Of a stretch of DNA of 64,000 nt, positions 44,776 through 54,202 are shown piece by piece (positions within the stretch are counted from its first letter, which is position 1; each line of letters starts with the position of its first letter). A program made the translations under genes and the position numbers. The DNA comes from Kordia sp. (GTDB lineage: Bacteria; Bacteroidota; Bacteroidia; Flavobacteriales; Flavobacteriaceae): positions 32,963 to 96,962 of the forward strand of contig NZ_JAKVBC010000017.1 of NCBI RefSeq assembly GCF_022447245.1. Reading direction: 5' to 3'. The notes beneath the pieces were generated by a model. It was not told the DNA's origin. It did not search any database and was given only the letters and a program-made list of their open reading frames with translations.

Positions 44776-45453
44776 ATGCAACTAATCAATAAAACTGTAA
44801 TTATCAGTGGAGATAGTAAAAAATGTCAAGGAAACTTTAAGAATAGAATTGATTTTAAGGCAATTAAAAAACGTTTAAAAGATGGTAATAAGCGATATGT
44901 GAAAGATAAACCTCTTCAGCCGAATCAATCTAAAGAACGAAGAGAATGTACTGAGAAAAATAATCAAAAGCCATTTGCAATTGTACTTAGTTGCGCAGAT
45001 AGCCGTGTGCCACCAGAATTGATTTTTGATACTGGAATTGGAGATTTATTTGTATGGCGTGTTGCAGGAAATATAGCCGATACTTATAATATTGTAAATA
45101 TTGAGTTTACCATTAAAGTATTGAAATGCCAGTAAATTTTAGTTCTTGGTCACTCAGAGTGTTGTGCAGTTAAAGCAGCTATTAGTGGTGGAGATGCAGG
45201 AAGTGATAATCTGAATCAATTTGTAGGTCAGATTCTACCAGCAGTCAATACTTGTGTGTGCTCAGGTGAATCTGGCTTAGAAGAAGTAATCAAAGAAAAT
45301 GCTATTCATGGTTAAAATGAACTTCAAAGATGTTCAACAATCATTAGAAATGCTGTTCATTCAGAATGTGATAATAAGAAAGTGAAAATTGAAACAACCT
45401 ATTATTATTTAGCAACTGGAGAAGTAGAGTTTTTTAAAAAATCTTCTTGTTAA
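44776..45453 (+). pseudogene. Beta-carbonic anhydrase gene with two in-frame TAA codons
   Basis: The frame reads an N-terminal helix, then FAIVLSCADSRVPPELIFD (Cys and Asp-Arg zinc-site dyad) and GDLFVWRVAGNIAD. TAA at 45133-45135 interrupts it at KVLKCQ, ILVLGHSEC follows in the same frame with the other zinc ligands His and Cys. A second TAA stands at 45313-45315 (AIHG, then NELQRCST). The frame ends at TAA 45451. No frameshift is needed. Spacing and ligands fit a beta-class enzyme, so this is a recent nonsense pseudogene. It follows a bestrophin, and both may once have served bicarbonate handling. Confidence 0.75.
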
Positions 45454-45478
45454 AAAGATGTAAATAGAAAGCAACAAA

Positions 45479-45509
45479 AAACCGCATCGATAAATTTCAA
45501 TGCGGTTTT
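45479..45509. terminator. Bidirectional terminator between carbonic anhydrase remnant and fumC
   Basis: AAAACCGCAT and ATGCGGTTTT make a 10-bp stem with an 11-base loop, A-rich on one side and T-rich on the other, so it serves both convergent genes. Confidence 0.7.
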
Positions 45510-45531
45510 ATATATTTTTAGTCAAAAACAA

Positions 45532-46929
45532 TTATTTCATCGCTCCAACCATATCTTCAGGTTTTACCCATTCGTCATATTCTTCAGGAGTTACATATCC
45601 TAAGTTAATCGCTTCTTCACGTAAGGTTGTACCATTTTGGTGTGCTGTATTTGCAATTTCAGCCGCTTTGTAATATCCAATTTTAGTGTTTAATGCTGTC
45701 ACTAGCATTAATGAATTGTTTACCAATTCAGTAATTCTTCCATGATTTGGTTCAATTCCAGCAGCACAGTTTACGTCAAAACTTATACATGCATCACCAA
45801 TCAATTGTGCAGATTGTAATACATTCGCAATCATCATTGGTTTAAACACATTCAATTCGTAGTGACCTTGTGTTCCTCCAACAGTCACAGCAACATCGTT
45901 CCCCATAACTTGTGCACATACCATAGTAATGGCTTCACACTGTGTTGGGTTTACTTTTCCTGGCATAATAGAACTTCCTGGTTCGTTTGCAGGAATGATT
46001 AATTCACCAATTCCTGAACGTGGTCCAGACGCCATTAAACGAATGTCATTTGCAATTTTGTTTAAAGAAACCGCTAATTGTTTTAATGCTCCATGTGTTT
46101 CTACCATTGCATCATGTGCAGCCAAAGCTTCAAATTTATTTTCAGCAGTAATAAAAGGCAATTCTGTAAAACGTGCAATAAACTCAGAAACACGTTTTGC
46201 ATATCCTTTAGGCGTATTTAATCCTGTCCCAACAGCAGTTCCACCTAAAGCCAATTCGCTTAAGTGAGGTAATGTGTTTTCCAGGGCTTTTAATCCGTGA
46301 TCTAATTGAGAAACATATCCAGAGAATTCTTGACCCAATGTCAAAGGTGTCGCATCCATTAAGTGCGTCCTACCAATTTTTACAACATCTTTAAAATCTT
46401 CTGATTTCTTTTTTAAGGTATTACGTAATTGTGTCACACCTGGAATCGTAGTTTCTACAATTTTCTTGTAAGCAGCAATGTGCATTCCTGTTGGAAACGT
46501 ATCATTTGAAGATTGTGATTTGTTAACGTCGTCGTTTGGTTGAATGGTTTTTTCGCCTTCACCAATCTTTTTTCCGGCCAATTGATGTGCTCTGTTGGCA
46601 ATAACTTCATTAACGTTCATGTTTGATTGCGTTCCAGAACCTGTTTGCCAAACAACTAACGGAAATTGATCGTCGTGTTTTCCTTCCAAGATTTCATCAC
46701 AAACAACCGCAATTAAATCTCTTTTTTCAATAGGTAATACGCCTAACTCACAGTTTGTAAAAGCAGCCGCTTTTTTCAAATAAGCAAAACCATATACAAC
46801 TTCTAGTGGCATACTTGCTGGCGCACCGATTTTAAAATTATTTCTTGAGCGTTCTGTTTGTGCTCCCCAAATTTTATCTGCAGGAACTTTTACTTCGCCC
46901 ATGGTATCTTTCTCTATTCTGTATTCCAT
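45532..46929 (-). CDS. fumC: Class II fumarate hydratase
   Basis: The 465-residue class II fumarase of the citric acid cycle adds water to fumarate. Signature [16 protein letters not shown] carries the catalytic Ser loop. Also seen are [31 protein letters not shown] and [23 protein letters not shown], the substrate-binding segments. Length and all motifs are normal, and the gene stands as a single cistron on the minus strand with its own terminator downstream. Confidence 0.95.
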   Translation of the reverse strand: MEYRIEKDTMGEVKVPADKIWGAQTERSRNNFKIGAPASMPLEVVYGFAYLKKAAAFTNCELGVLPIEKRDLIAVVCDEILEGKHDDQFPLVVWQTGSGTQSNMNVNEVIANRAHQLAGKKIGEGEKTIQPNDDVNKSQSSNDTFPTGMHIAAYKKIVETTIPGVTQLRNTLKKKSEDFKDVVKIGRTHLMDATPLTLGQEFSGYVSQLDHGLKALENTLPHLSELALGGTAVGTGLNTPKGYAKRVSEFIARFTELPFITAENKFEALAAHDAMVETHGALKQLAVSLNKIANDIRLMASGPRSGIGELIIPANEPGSSIMPGKVNPTQCEAITMVCAQVMGNDVAVTVGGTQGHYELNVFKPMMIANVLQSAQLIGDACISFDVNCAAGIEPNHGRITELVNNSLMLVTALNTKIGYYKAAEIANTAHQNGTTLREEAINLGYVTPEEYDEWVKPEDMVGAMK

Positions 46930-47055
46930 GTGGATTCGTTTTTAGCAGTGCAAAATTACAACTTTTTGTTTGAAAAGGAATTAAAAAAGGTGAAAACACG
47001 CTTTCATTTGGGGATTTTCATGGCAAGTTTTCTTGTATTCATTTTTAATATTTAC

Positions 47056-47628
47056 ATGAGAAAAAATGTAACCTTAAAAAAAGTTAATCATGCAAGCAAA
47101 ACTTCAACATCTATTAGGCTTCCACAATCTATCACATTACAGATAGAAACCAATACGCCAGCTAGTACAAATATGACTCGGATTTTAATTTTTGAAAATT
47201 ATGAAGGTAGGCGAATTGAGTTACCTATTAAACTTATGAGAACCAATTCGCATGGATTAGAAGTTACAGAGTTTCCTGATACATTACATAATTTACAATT
47301 ACTTGGAAGTTTGAATCACCGTTCGTTTTGGGATAAAATATATCTTAAAAATGGAGTATATGATACCAAAATTCATATCAAGAGAATGACGTTAATTGTG
47401 CATTATTATAAAGTAGTTGGCGGTGCGGTGAAAGATATTCCGTTGTTATCAAATACTTTAATTAACCGTGTTTTAGCAAATGCAGTAAGTGAGATGTATT
47501 TGACTCCGTTTATTGAACGTCAGACTTTACAATATGCAGGTTTAACGAGTCAAAATCACCCAGCAGCAGTGATGGCAGCAAAAGATGTAGGAAAAAGCGG
47601 AACCAGTGACCAAGGGTATGATCAATAA
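47056..47628 (+). CDS. Hypothetical protein, 190 aa, beta-rich
   Basis: The frame starts at ATG 47056 (an ATG at 47020 in the same frame would add a hydrophobic lead-in, FLVFIFNIY). The protein alternates polar strands: SIRLPQSITLQIETNTPAST, RILIFENYEGRRIELPIKL, DTKIHIKRMTLIVHYYKVVGG. It ends in a low-complexity tail KDVGKSGTSDQGYDQ. No recognised family. It lies immediately before the phosphoesterase remnant and is in the same direction, so it may be its former operon partner. The call is by reading frame only. Confidence 0.45.
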   Translation: MRKNVTLKKVNHASKTSTSIRLPQSITLQIETNTPASTNMTRILIFENYEGRRIELPIKLMRTNSHGLEVTEFPDTLHNLQLLGSLNHRSFWDKIYLKNGVYDTKIHIKRMTLIVHYYKVVGGAVKDIPLLSNTLINRVLANAVSEMYLTPFIERQTLQYAGLTSQNHPAAVMAAKDVGKSGTSDQGYDQ

Positions 47629-47639
47629 GGGATTAATTC

Positions 47640-49026
47640 AAAATATAGAGATGGATTAGTTATGAGTGTAGTGAGTATGCGTCTTGGTATTTACATGAAA
47701 CAGAATGTTGGAAAGATTTTAGAAATAAGTCAAAAAATATCTTTAGAGATATTACATCAACAACGCAATTGAATGGAGTTTTTAAAAGTAAAAAGCGAAC
47801 CTATTATCACCACAACGGAAAAAATAAGTTTCTAAACGAATCAACTCAAAAAGCTTATACACCAAAATCGAAGCTGTTGTTAAGCAAGAACAACCAAAAT
47901 TTATGGTATACTTAGGTGACTTACCTACATATATTGATAGTGAACGTGCACAAAACTCACATACAATGCTAGAGAATCTCAGAGGTTTACAAATAGGAAT
48001 TCCGATTTTGTATTTGCCAGGGAATAATGATTCTTTAGAAGGAGATTATCATTCTTTTACAAATGGTAGCGATGGTAGTGTGTTGAAACAAGATAAAGAT
48101 GCAAGTAATCCTTGGCCAGTAATCAATGCAAACTCTTCTTCGGTAAAAGTATCAGGTCTAGATTTTGATTCAGAGTTTGGATTTCAATCCGTAAATATAC
48201 AAGATGGAACAAATACATTGAAAGTAATTGCGTTGAATACGGTTATTTTTTCTGCTAAAAAGGAGAAATATGATCATGGAGAAAAGAACATATTGCTTAA
48301 AATAGTAAAAAGAATGCAGCAGGAGAATATGCCTTTGGAGATGATGGTATTTCGTAACAACAAGCCACAGAAAAACAAATGCATTGGTTTGAAAAGCAAT
48401 TGCAACATTTAGGAGCAAATGATCTTATGATGATTATGATGCATATTCCTGTAGTACTGGATGGTTATGGAGGAACTTCAATGTGGAATACGAGTCTTAC
48501 CTGTAAAGATTTGAGTGGAACTGTACAGCCATTACACAATGGATTTGTTAGTTTGTTGGAGAAATATCAACCTAATATCACAGGTCTATTAAATGGGTAT
48601 ACACGAACGGATGGATTGATACGTAATTACAAATCGACACCATCGCCTCCGAGAAAAGAAAATGATCCAAAAAATATGGTTTCGTTTCCTATATCCACAC
48701 CAGGGATTGCAGTGAATCATGATAATAATCCAGCGTTTATAATATTTACCTATGATAGTGCAACATTTAGCTTGTTAGACTTTGAAATTTATTTTACTTC
48801 TCCTACCAACAGTTCTGCAACGGGAGATTTTACATGCATGAAAGATTCAAGTTATACATTTAGTGAAGTATACAAAGTCACCAAAGTAAATACACCTATT
48901 TTTAACACCTTAGCACATGAAACGGATGCTGAAGAAGTGCAACATGTAAATACAACTTTAGGTGCAATTAGCAATCAAGATGTGAAGTTGATACATAACA
49001 ATGCGGTAGATGTTCACAAAAATTAA
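47640..49026 (+). pseudogene. Acid-sphingomyelinase-like metallophosphoesterase gene, two frameshifts
   Basis: Three consecutive segments in different frames read as one protein. The first (from ~47650) has YECSEYASWYLHETECWKDF and TTQLNGVF; the second (from ~47840) SLYTKIEAVVKQEQPKFMVYLGDLPTYI, then IPILYLPGNNDS (the metal-binding GN-x-D); the third (from ~48379) MHWFEKQLQHLGANDLMMIMMHIPVV and GLLNGYTRTDG. In the family the last motif is GHxH, here GYTR. The N-terminal D-x-H motif is not found. Frames change near 47830 and 48370. It is plainly non-functional. Confidence 0.65.
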
Positions 49027-49115
49027 ATTTGATTGTTAATAATTCTAAACGAATCAGTATGAATATTGAATATATTACAATATCTTTGCTGTAAATTCGA
49101 TAAATTCCGGAAAAT

Positions 49116-49280
49116 ATGTTTGAATTTGATCAATATTTAGGCTTTTTGGCTTTCCTTACAATCTTAACCATTGGATTTTGGTTAATGATTCTTTTGTTAA
49201 CGTTCATTGTACCTTATTGGGTAGGTGGAGCGTTGAAAGAACGTTTTGACGAGTGGAAAGAAGCAAAAAAAGACTCCTAA
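49116..49280 (+). CDS. Small single-helix membrane protein, 54 aa
   Basis: ATG 49116 opens MFEFDQYLGFLAFLTILTIG, continuing as a ~28-residue hydrophobic segment (WLMILLLTFIVPYWVGGAL) and a charged tail KERFDEWKEAKKDS. Length, clean frame and the strong terminator just after it support a real small gene. The function is unknown. Confidence 0.55.
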   Translation: MFEFDQYLGFLAFLTILTIGFWLMILLLTFIVPYWVGGALKERFDEWKEAKKDS

Positions 49281-49299
49281 ATACGAAAAGGACAAAGAC

Positions 49300-49337
49300 A
49301 AAAGGGAACTTACACTACATAAGTTCCCTTTTTTTAT
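49300..49337. terminator. Strong bidirectional terminator
   Basis: AAAGGGAACTTA and TAAGTTCCCTTT form a 12-bp stem with a seven-base loop followed by TTTTATTTA. It separates the 54-aa gene from the convergent PfpI gene. Confidence 0.85.
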
Positions 49338-49361
49338 TTACATATTGAAATCGAGGATAAA

Positions 49362-50129
49362 CTATTTCAGAGCTTCTAATAACAATTCAGCTACTTTTTC
49401 TGATGAAGCAGGATTTTGACCTGTAATCAATAAGCCGTCTTTGACAGCATGCGGAGCCCAATCACTTACTTTAGAGTAAATTGCTCCATTTGTTTTCAGC
49501 ATATCTTGAACCAAAAAAGGGACAACTTTAGTCAGTTGTACAGCTTCTTCTTCAGTATTAGAAAAACCAGTGACGTTTTTACCTTTTACTAAAGGAGTTC
49601 CGTCTGTGTTTTTTGTGTTTTTCAATACTGCAGGAGCATGACAAACAGCAGCTATAGGTTTGTTGTTATTATAAAAGGATTCTATAAGCATTATAGAAGT
49701 TGGGTCTTCTGATAAATCCCACAAAGGACCATGCCCACCAGGATAAAATACAGCATCATAATCAGCTTCATTAACTGTAGCTAATATTACTGTATTAGCT
49801 AATAGTTTTTGTGTTTCTTTATCTGTATTGAAGCGCTTGGTAGAAGGTGTTTGAAAATCTTCTCCCATACTTTTTGGATCAATAGGTGGCTGTCCGCCTT
49901 TTGGAGATGAGAGCGTAATAGATACTCCTTTGTCCTTTAAAACATAATAAGGTGTTGCAAATTCTTCAATCCAAAATCCAGTTTTTTCACCAGTGTTTCC
50001 TAATACATCATGACTAGTTAACACAAACAATACTTTCTTCATTTTTTGTTCGGGTTGAGGTTTTTTTTCTTTCATTGTACATGCAGCAACCACAACAATA
50101 ATGGCCAATGCACTCATTATATACTTCAT
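49362..50129 (-). CDS. DJ-1/PfpI-family (Hsp31-like) lipoprotein
   Basis: The 255-residue protein has lipobox VVAACTMK and then the glutamine-amidotransferase-like fold. GFWIEEFATPYYVL, DAVFYPGGHGPLWDLSED and the nucleophile elbow PIAAVCHAPAVLKNTK (Cys, with a nearby His) match the Hsp31-like branch, members of which are glyoxalase III or chaperones. Export as a lipoprotein is unusual for the branch. The Crp-type regulator gene ends at 50189 just upstream on the same strand and may control it. Confidence 0.88.
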   Translation of the reverse strand: MKYIMSALAIIVVVAACTMKEKKPQPEQKMKKVLFVLTSHDVLGNTGEKTGFWIEEFATPYYVLKDKGVSITLSSPKGGQPPIDPKSMGEDFQTPSTKRFNTDKETQKLLANTVILATVNEADYDAVFYPGGHGPLWDLSEDPTSIMLIESFYNNNKPIAAVCHAPAVLKNTKNTDGTPLVKGKNVTGFSNTEEEAVQLTKVVPFLVQDMLKTNGAIYSKVSDWAPHAVKDGLLITGQNPASSEKVAELLLEALK

Positions 50130-50188
50130 AGGGGAAAAGTTTAATACGCAAAGATAGGTGTAAGTATGTAGAAAAAAATTGATATATG

Positions 50189-50785
50189 TTAAGAATGCTC
50201 TTGTGCGATTTCTTTTCGAATACGACTCAAGCTTTCTGTAGTAATACCGAGATAGGAAGCAATATGATAATTTTTAACGTATTGCTCAATGTTTGGGTAG
50301 TCGTGTGTAAAGTTAATATAGCGTTCTTTAGCGGTTTGTGATAAATTGGCAAGAATTCGCTTTTGGAAACTTACAAAAGAACGCTGCAATTTTTTGCGAA
50401 TAAATCGTTCCGTTTTAGGAACAGTATTAAAAATGGCCTCCACATCATCACTTGAAACTTTATAAAGCGTAGCATCTTCAATACATTCAATAAATAATGT
50501 AGCTTTGGTATTACTAAAAAAAGCAATATAATCACTAATCCACCAGCCTTTTATAGCAAATTGAATTGTGTGTTCTTTGCCTGGCTTTGAAATTAAATAG
50601 GTGCGTAAACAACCAGCAGCAACAAAATATTGGTGCTCTACTTTTTCACTGGCATGAAGCACAATATCTCCTTTACAAAAAGTAATCTTTTCATACTTCT
50701 GTTCAATAAAGTGAATTTCTTTTTCTGTAAAAGAAAGAGAATCACCATGGTATATTTCATGAACAATAGAAGTTGGTTTGAGCAT
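50189..50785 (-). CDS. Crp/Fnr-family transcriptional regulator
   Basis: The 198-residue regulator has an N-terminal cyclic-nucleotide-binding-type barrel (FCKGDIVLHASEKVEHQYFVAAGCLRTYL, then AIKGWWISDYIAFFSN) and a C-terminal winged helix with YHIASYLGITTESLSRIRKEIAQ. The cAMP-contact residues are not obvious, as in most Bacteroidota members, so the effector is unknown. It lies 60 bases upstream of the PfpI gene on the same strand, and is likely to regulate it. Confidence 0.87.
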   Translation of the reverse strand: MLKPTSIVHEIYHGDSLSFTEKEIHFIEQKYEKITFCKGDIVLHASEKVEHQYFVAAGCLRTYLISKPGKEHTIQFAIKGWWISDYIAFFSNTKATLFIECIEDATLYKVSSDDVEAIFNTVPKTERFIRKKLQRSFVSFQKRILANLSQTAKERYINFTHDYPNIEQYVKNYHIASYLGITTESLSRIRKEIAQEHS

Positions 50786-50840
50786 GCTTTATGAATATCG
50801 TCTTGAGATTAATTAATCTGTTGTTAAAAATACGTAGAAA

Positions 50841-51833
50841 TTAACGTTTTACATATGGAGAACCAAAAGATGCCTTTGAATTAAAGCTATTGATTCGCTT
50901 CTTTTTAAATTTTGAAATATGAGCTTTTACTTCATCACTTAAAGAAGAAACACTAATGACTTTTCCTGAAGTTGTAATGATTCTACCTTTACTATCTACA
51001 GCAATACCAGAAGAGACATGACTCTTACTTAACTTTTCTAGGATTGTACGACTCATTGGACTAGGAGAGCGACCACGTTTTCCTGTAGGTGTTCTTTTTC
51101 TAGTTCTACTTCTTCTAAAATTTAAGTGCATTGCAGCACTCACTGGCTGATTTACTCCAAAATGTGGACCGTAATCAGGAACATTGGCATGAAAACTATT
51201 GGCTTGTTTTAAAAAAGCAGTCAAATTGGTTTGTGTAGGATTTCCATTGTAATTATTTAATGCTGTCTCAAAACTATTATGAGAGCCTACAGCACGTTTT
51301 AATAATTTCTTAGTTAAATCAATAAGCCTTTTTGAATACCCTTCTTTTTTGTATTTATTTAAGCGTCTTTCTATTCTTGTAATTCTTTTTTTACCAGCAC
51401 TAAGGAATGATTGTGTCATGCTATTAAACCCGCTAGAATCATTACCTTGATCATGTTTCTTGGTTAAGAGTGCAATATCTTTCCATGCTAAACGATGTGG
51501 TTGTGCGGCATTTGCTCCTTTTAAATTTGGTTTGTCTAAATTGAATTTAAAATTGTGTTTGCTAAATGTGTTATGAAATAGTATAGCACTCTTTTTAGAG
51601 TCAGCAGTAAATGAGGGTCTTGCAAACGGATCTTTTTTCTTCTTCTTCTTATTATTATTTTTGTGTCTTTTGTTAGGCCCTAATTGAATTACCTTATCAG
51701 AAGAAGAAGTGTTTTGTAGCTTTCGCTGGATAGCACTTTGAGATCGATTATCGATTAATTCTAAAGAAGAAGTTCTCTTTGGAAAAAATGACTCATGCCG
51801 TTTTTCAGCGGTGCTACTTTGATAACCATACAT
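50841..51833 (-). CDS. Toxin-like protein with eCIS-cargo-type leader
   Basis: The first 60 residues carry FFPKRTSSLELIDNRSQSAIQRKLQ and DKVIQLG. This ends-with-DNRS-QSAIQRKLQ leader recurs in proteins linked to extracellular contractile injection systems and polymorphic toxins of Bacteroidota. A Lys/Asn-rich linker (KRHKNNNKKKKKKD) follows. The body has SAILFHNTFSKHNFKF, AAQPHRLAWKDI, ANSFHANVPDYGPHFGVNQPVSAAMHLNF and a basic, phospho-site-like stretch RSRTRKRTPTGKRGRSPSP. Several conserved-looking His and Asp suggest a nuclease-type toxin domain, but I do not recognise the family. No eCIS structural gene or immunity gene is adjacent, and GC is like that of its neighbours. Confidence 0.6.
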   Translation of the reverse strand: MYGYQSSTAEKRHESFFPKRTSSLELIDNRSQSAIQRKLQNTSSSDKVIQLGPNKRHKNNNKKKKKKDPFARPSFTADSKKSAILFHNTFSKHNFKFNLDKPNLKGANAAQPHRLAWKDIALLTKKHDQGNDSSGFNSMTQSFLSAGKKRITRIERRLNKYKKEGYSKRLIDLTKKLLKRAVGSHNSFETALNNYNGNPTQTNLTAFLKQANSFHANVPDYGPHFGVNQPVSAAMHLNFRRSRTRKRTPTGKRGRSPSPMSRTILEKLSKSHVSSGIAVDSKGRIITTSGKVISVSSLSDEVKAHISKFKKKRINSFNSKASFGSPYVKR

Positions 51834-52020
51834 ACTTTTCTCGTTTTAAATACTATTGAAATTGTGTTTAAAGGAAGAAACTACGATTCTAAAGGTAAGA
51901 AAAATACTTTAAATTTACTGCTTTCTTTTAAGAAACAAGCGTTTTTAAATAAAAAAATGGCAATATTTCTACATAGAATGCTTCTTGCAAAACTTATGTT
52001 CTTATAATGAATTGATGATT

Positions 52021-52452
52021 TTAACAACATTCTATAACTTTCTTTTCCAAATCAATTGGAACTGGTCCGTCTGTACAGCCGCCATATTCATCAACTTGTG
52101 CATCAGCTTCACAATCAGCAATAATACACTTGCCCGATTTATGTTTTATTAAAATTCCTTTTATGATGAGTTCTTCTCCAGTAAGGTTTGTTTAACCTTC
52201 TTTTTGTAACACCGTAATTGCAGTTCCTGAAATTTTTAAGATGCAAGGTCTATTTTTCATCCTTCCACTATGTTCACTAAAGTAAAGCTCATATTCAAAA
52301 GTTCCTTGCGGAATTCCATTGATAACATTTATGGACGTTTTAGCTGTAGAAGTTTTCTTTTCAACAACTTCAGATGCTTCTTTTTTAGTATTTGAAGTAC
52401 AGTTGATAAACATCAAAAGAAGTAAATACAAAACAATTTTTTTCATAATCAT
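52021..52452 (-). pseudogene. Lipoprotein gene interrupted by an in-frame TAA
   Basis: Signal and lipobox (LMFINCTSN) are followed by INVINGIPQGTFEYELYF and KNRPCILKISGTAITVLQKEG. TAA at 52192-52194 then stops the frame. In the same frame it goes on TNLTGEELIIKGILIKHKSGKCIIADCEADAQVDEYGGC and ends IDLEKKVIECC at 52021. The two parts together make a ~140-residue Cys-containing lipoprotein. The context (KEG, stop, TNLTGEE) suggests a one-base change in a Lys, Gln or Glu codon. The family is unknown. Confidence 0.65.
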
Positions 52453-52564
52453 GAGTTTAGTTTTAAAATTAATTCAAATACGAAGTCCTACAAAATTTAA
52501 AAAACAAAACTTATGTGTTTTGCTAGGTGCTTTTTCTTAATTTCGCAATCTTAAAATAGAGAAC

Positions 52565-54202
52565 ATGATTACTGTTGATAATATTGCCGTAGAATTTAGC
52601 GGAACGACTTTATTTAGTGATGTAAATTTTGTCATTAATGAAAATGATAAAATCGCCTTGATGGGAAAAAATGGTGCAGGAAAATCTACCATGATGAAGA
52701 TTATTGCTGGCGAACAAAATGCAACACGCGGAAAAGTAAGTTGTCCAAAAGATACGGTAATTGCTTATTTACCACAGCATTTACTGACAGAGGATCATTG
52801 TACTGTATTTGATGAGGCTTCAAAAGCATTTCAACATATTTTTGAAATGCGCGATCGTATGCAAGAACTCAACAAGCAATTAGAAACACGTACCGACTAC
52901 GAAAGTGAAGCGTACATGAAAATCATTGAAGAAGTATCGGAATTGGGCGAACGTTACTATGCTTTGGAAGAAATAAACTATGATGCAGAAGTAGAAAAAG
53001 CCTTGAAAGGATTGGGTTTTAAGCAAGATGATTTCCAACGCATGACAAGCGAATTTAGTGGAGGTTGGCGTATGCGAATTGAATTGGCAAAGATTTTATT
53101 GCAAAAACCAGATTTAATTCTGCTTGATGAGCCAACAAACCATATTGATATTGAATCGGTAATTTGGTTGGAAGATTTCTTGATCAACAAGGCGAATGCA
53201 GTCATGGTAATTTCGCATGATAGAGCATTTATTGACAATATTACCAATCGTACCATTGAAGTTACGATGGGACGTATTTACGATTACAAAGCCAACTATT
53301 CGCACTATTTAGAATTACGTGCTGATCGTAGATCACATCAAATAAAAGCCTATCAAGAGCAGCAAAAATTTATTGCAGACAATCAAGCATTTATAGAGCG
53401 TTTCAAAGGAACATATTCCAAAACTAATCAAGTGGCTTCACGTGTACGTATGTTAGAGAAGTTGCAAATCATTGAAATTGATGAGGTGGATAATTCTGCA
53501 TTAAAACTAAAATTTCCACCAGCGCCACGTTCTGGAGACTATCCAGTCATCGTAGAAGAATTATCGAAAAGTTACGACGATCATGTAGTTTTTAAAGATG
53601 CGAGTTTCTCAATTGCACGCGGTGAAAAAGTATCGTTTGTCGGACGAAATGGAGAAGGGAAATCTACTATGATCAAATCCATTTTAGGCGAAATTGAACA
53701 CGAAGGAAAATGCACATTAGGGCACAATGTAAAAGTGGGGTATTTTGCTCAAAATCAAGCCTCTTTACTCGATCCAAATTTGACAATTTTTCAAACCGTT
53801 GATGAAGTTGCTAAAGGAGACATTCGTACTCAAATCAAAAATATTTTAGGGCAATTCATGTTTAAAGGAGATGATATTGATAAAAAAGTAAGTGTGCTTT
53901 CTGGAGGAGAAAAAACACGTTTGGCAATGGTGAAACTTCTCTTAGAACCTGTAAACTTGCTGATTCTGGATGAGCCAACTAACCATTTGGACCTGCGTTC
54001 CAAAGATGTCTTAAAAGACGCGTTAAAAGCCTTTGATGGAACTTTAATTTTAGTTTCACATGATCGTGACTTCTTACAAGGATTATCACAAAAAGTATTT
54101 GAGTTTAAAGACAAACGTGTAATTGAGCATTTTGAAACTATTGATGCCTTCTTAGAACGCAATCGTATCAAAAACATCAAAGAAATTGATTTGAAAGCTT
54201 AG
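52565..54202 (+). CDS. ABC-F family ATPase
   Basis: The 545-residue protein has two ABC cassettes and no membrane domain. Walker A motifs are GKNGAGKST and GRNGEGKST. The signature motifs are FSGGWRMRIELA and LSGGEKTRLAMV, and the Walker B motifs LILLDEPTNHID and LLILDEPTNHLD. The linker between the cassettes (about 230-320: RRSHQIKAYQEQQKFI) is the P-site-reaching arm of ABC-F factors, which relieve ribosome stalling. Length is that of the Uup/YbiT-like branch. The exact subtype cannot be told. It converges with the next gene, and the stop codons overlap. Confidence 0.92.
   Translation: MITVDNIAVEFSGTTLFSDVNFVINENDKIALMGKNGAGKSTMMKIIAGEQNATRGKVSCPKDTVIAYLPQHLLTEDHCTVFDEASKAFQHIFEMRDRMQELNKQLETRTDYESEAYMKIIEEVSELGERYYALEEINYDAEVEKALKGLGFKQDDFQRMTSEFSGGWRMRIELAKILLQKPDLILLDEPTNHIDIESVIWLEDFLINKANAVMVISHDRAFIDNITNRTIEVTMGRIYDYKANYSHYLELRADRRSHQIKAYQEQQKFIADNQAFIERFKGTYSKTNQVASRVRMLEKLQIIEIDEVDNSALKLKFPPAPRSGDYPVIVEELSKSYDDHVVFKDASFSIARGEKVSFVGRNGEGKSTMIKSILGEIEHEGKCTLGHNVKVGYFAQNQASLLDPNLTIFQTVDEVAKGDIRTQIKNILGQFMFKGDDIDKKVSVLSGGEKTRLAMVKLLLEPVNLLILDEPTNHLDLRSKDVLKDALKAFDGTLILVSHDRDFLQGLSQKVFEFKDKRVIEHFETIDAFLERNRIKNIKEIDLKA

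Noticed and set aside
48301..48420. Programmed frameshift in the phosphoesterase
   Set aside because: A second, separate frameshift upstream and loss of the N-terminal metal motif point to decay rather than recoding.
51795..52007. Plus-strand ORF upstream of the toxin-like gene
   Set aside because: Starts inside the opposite gene and consists of low-complexity hydrophobic and basic runs without support.
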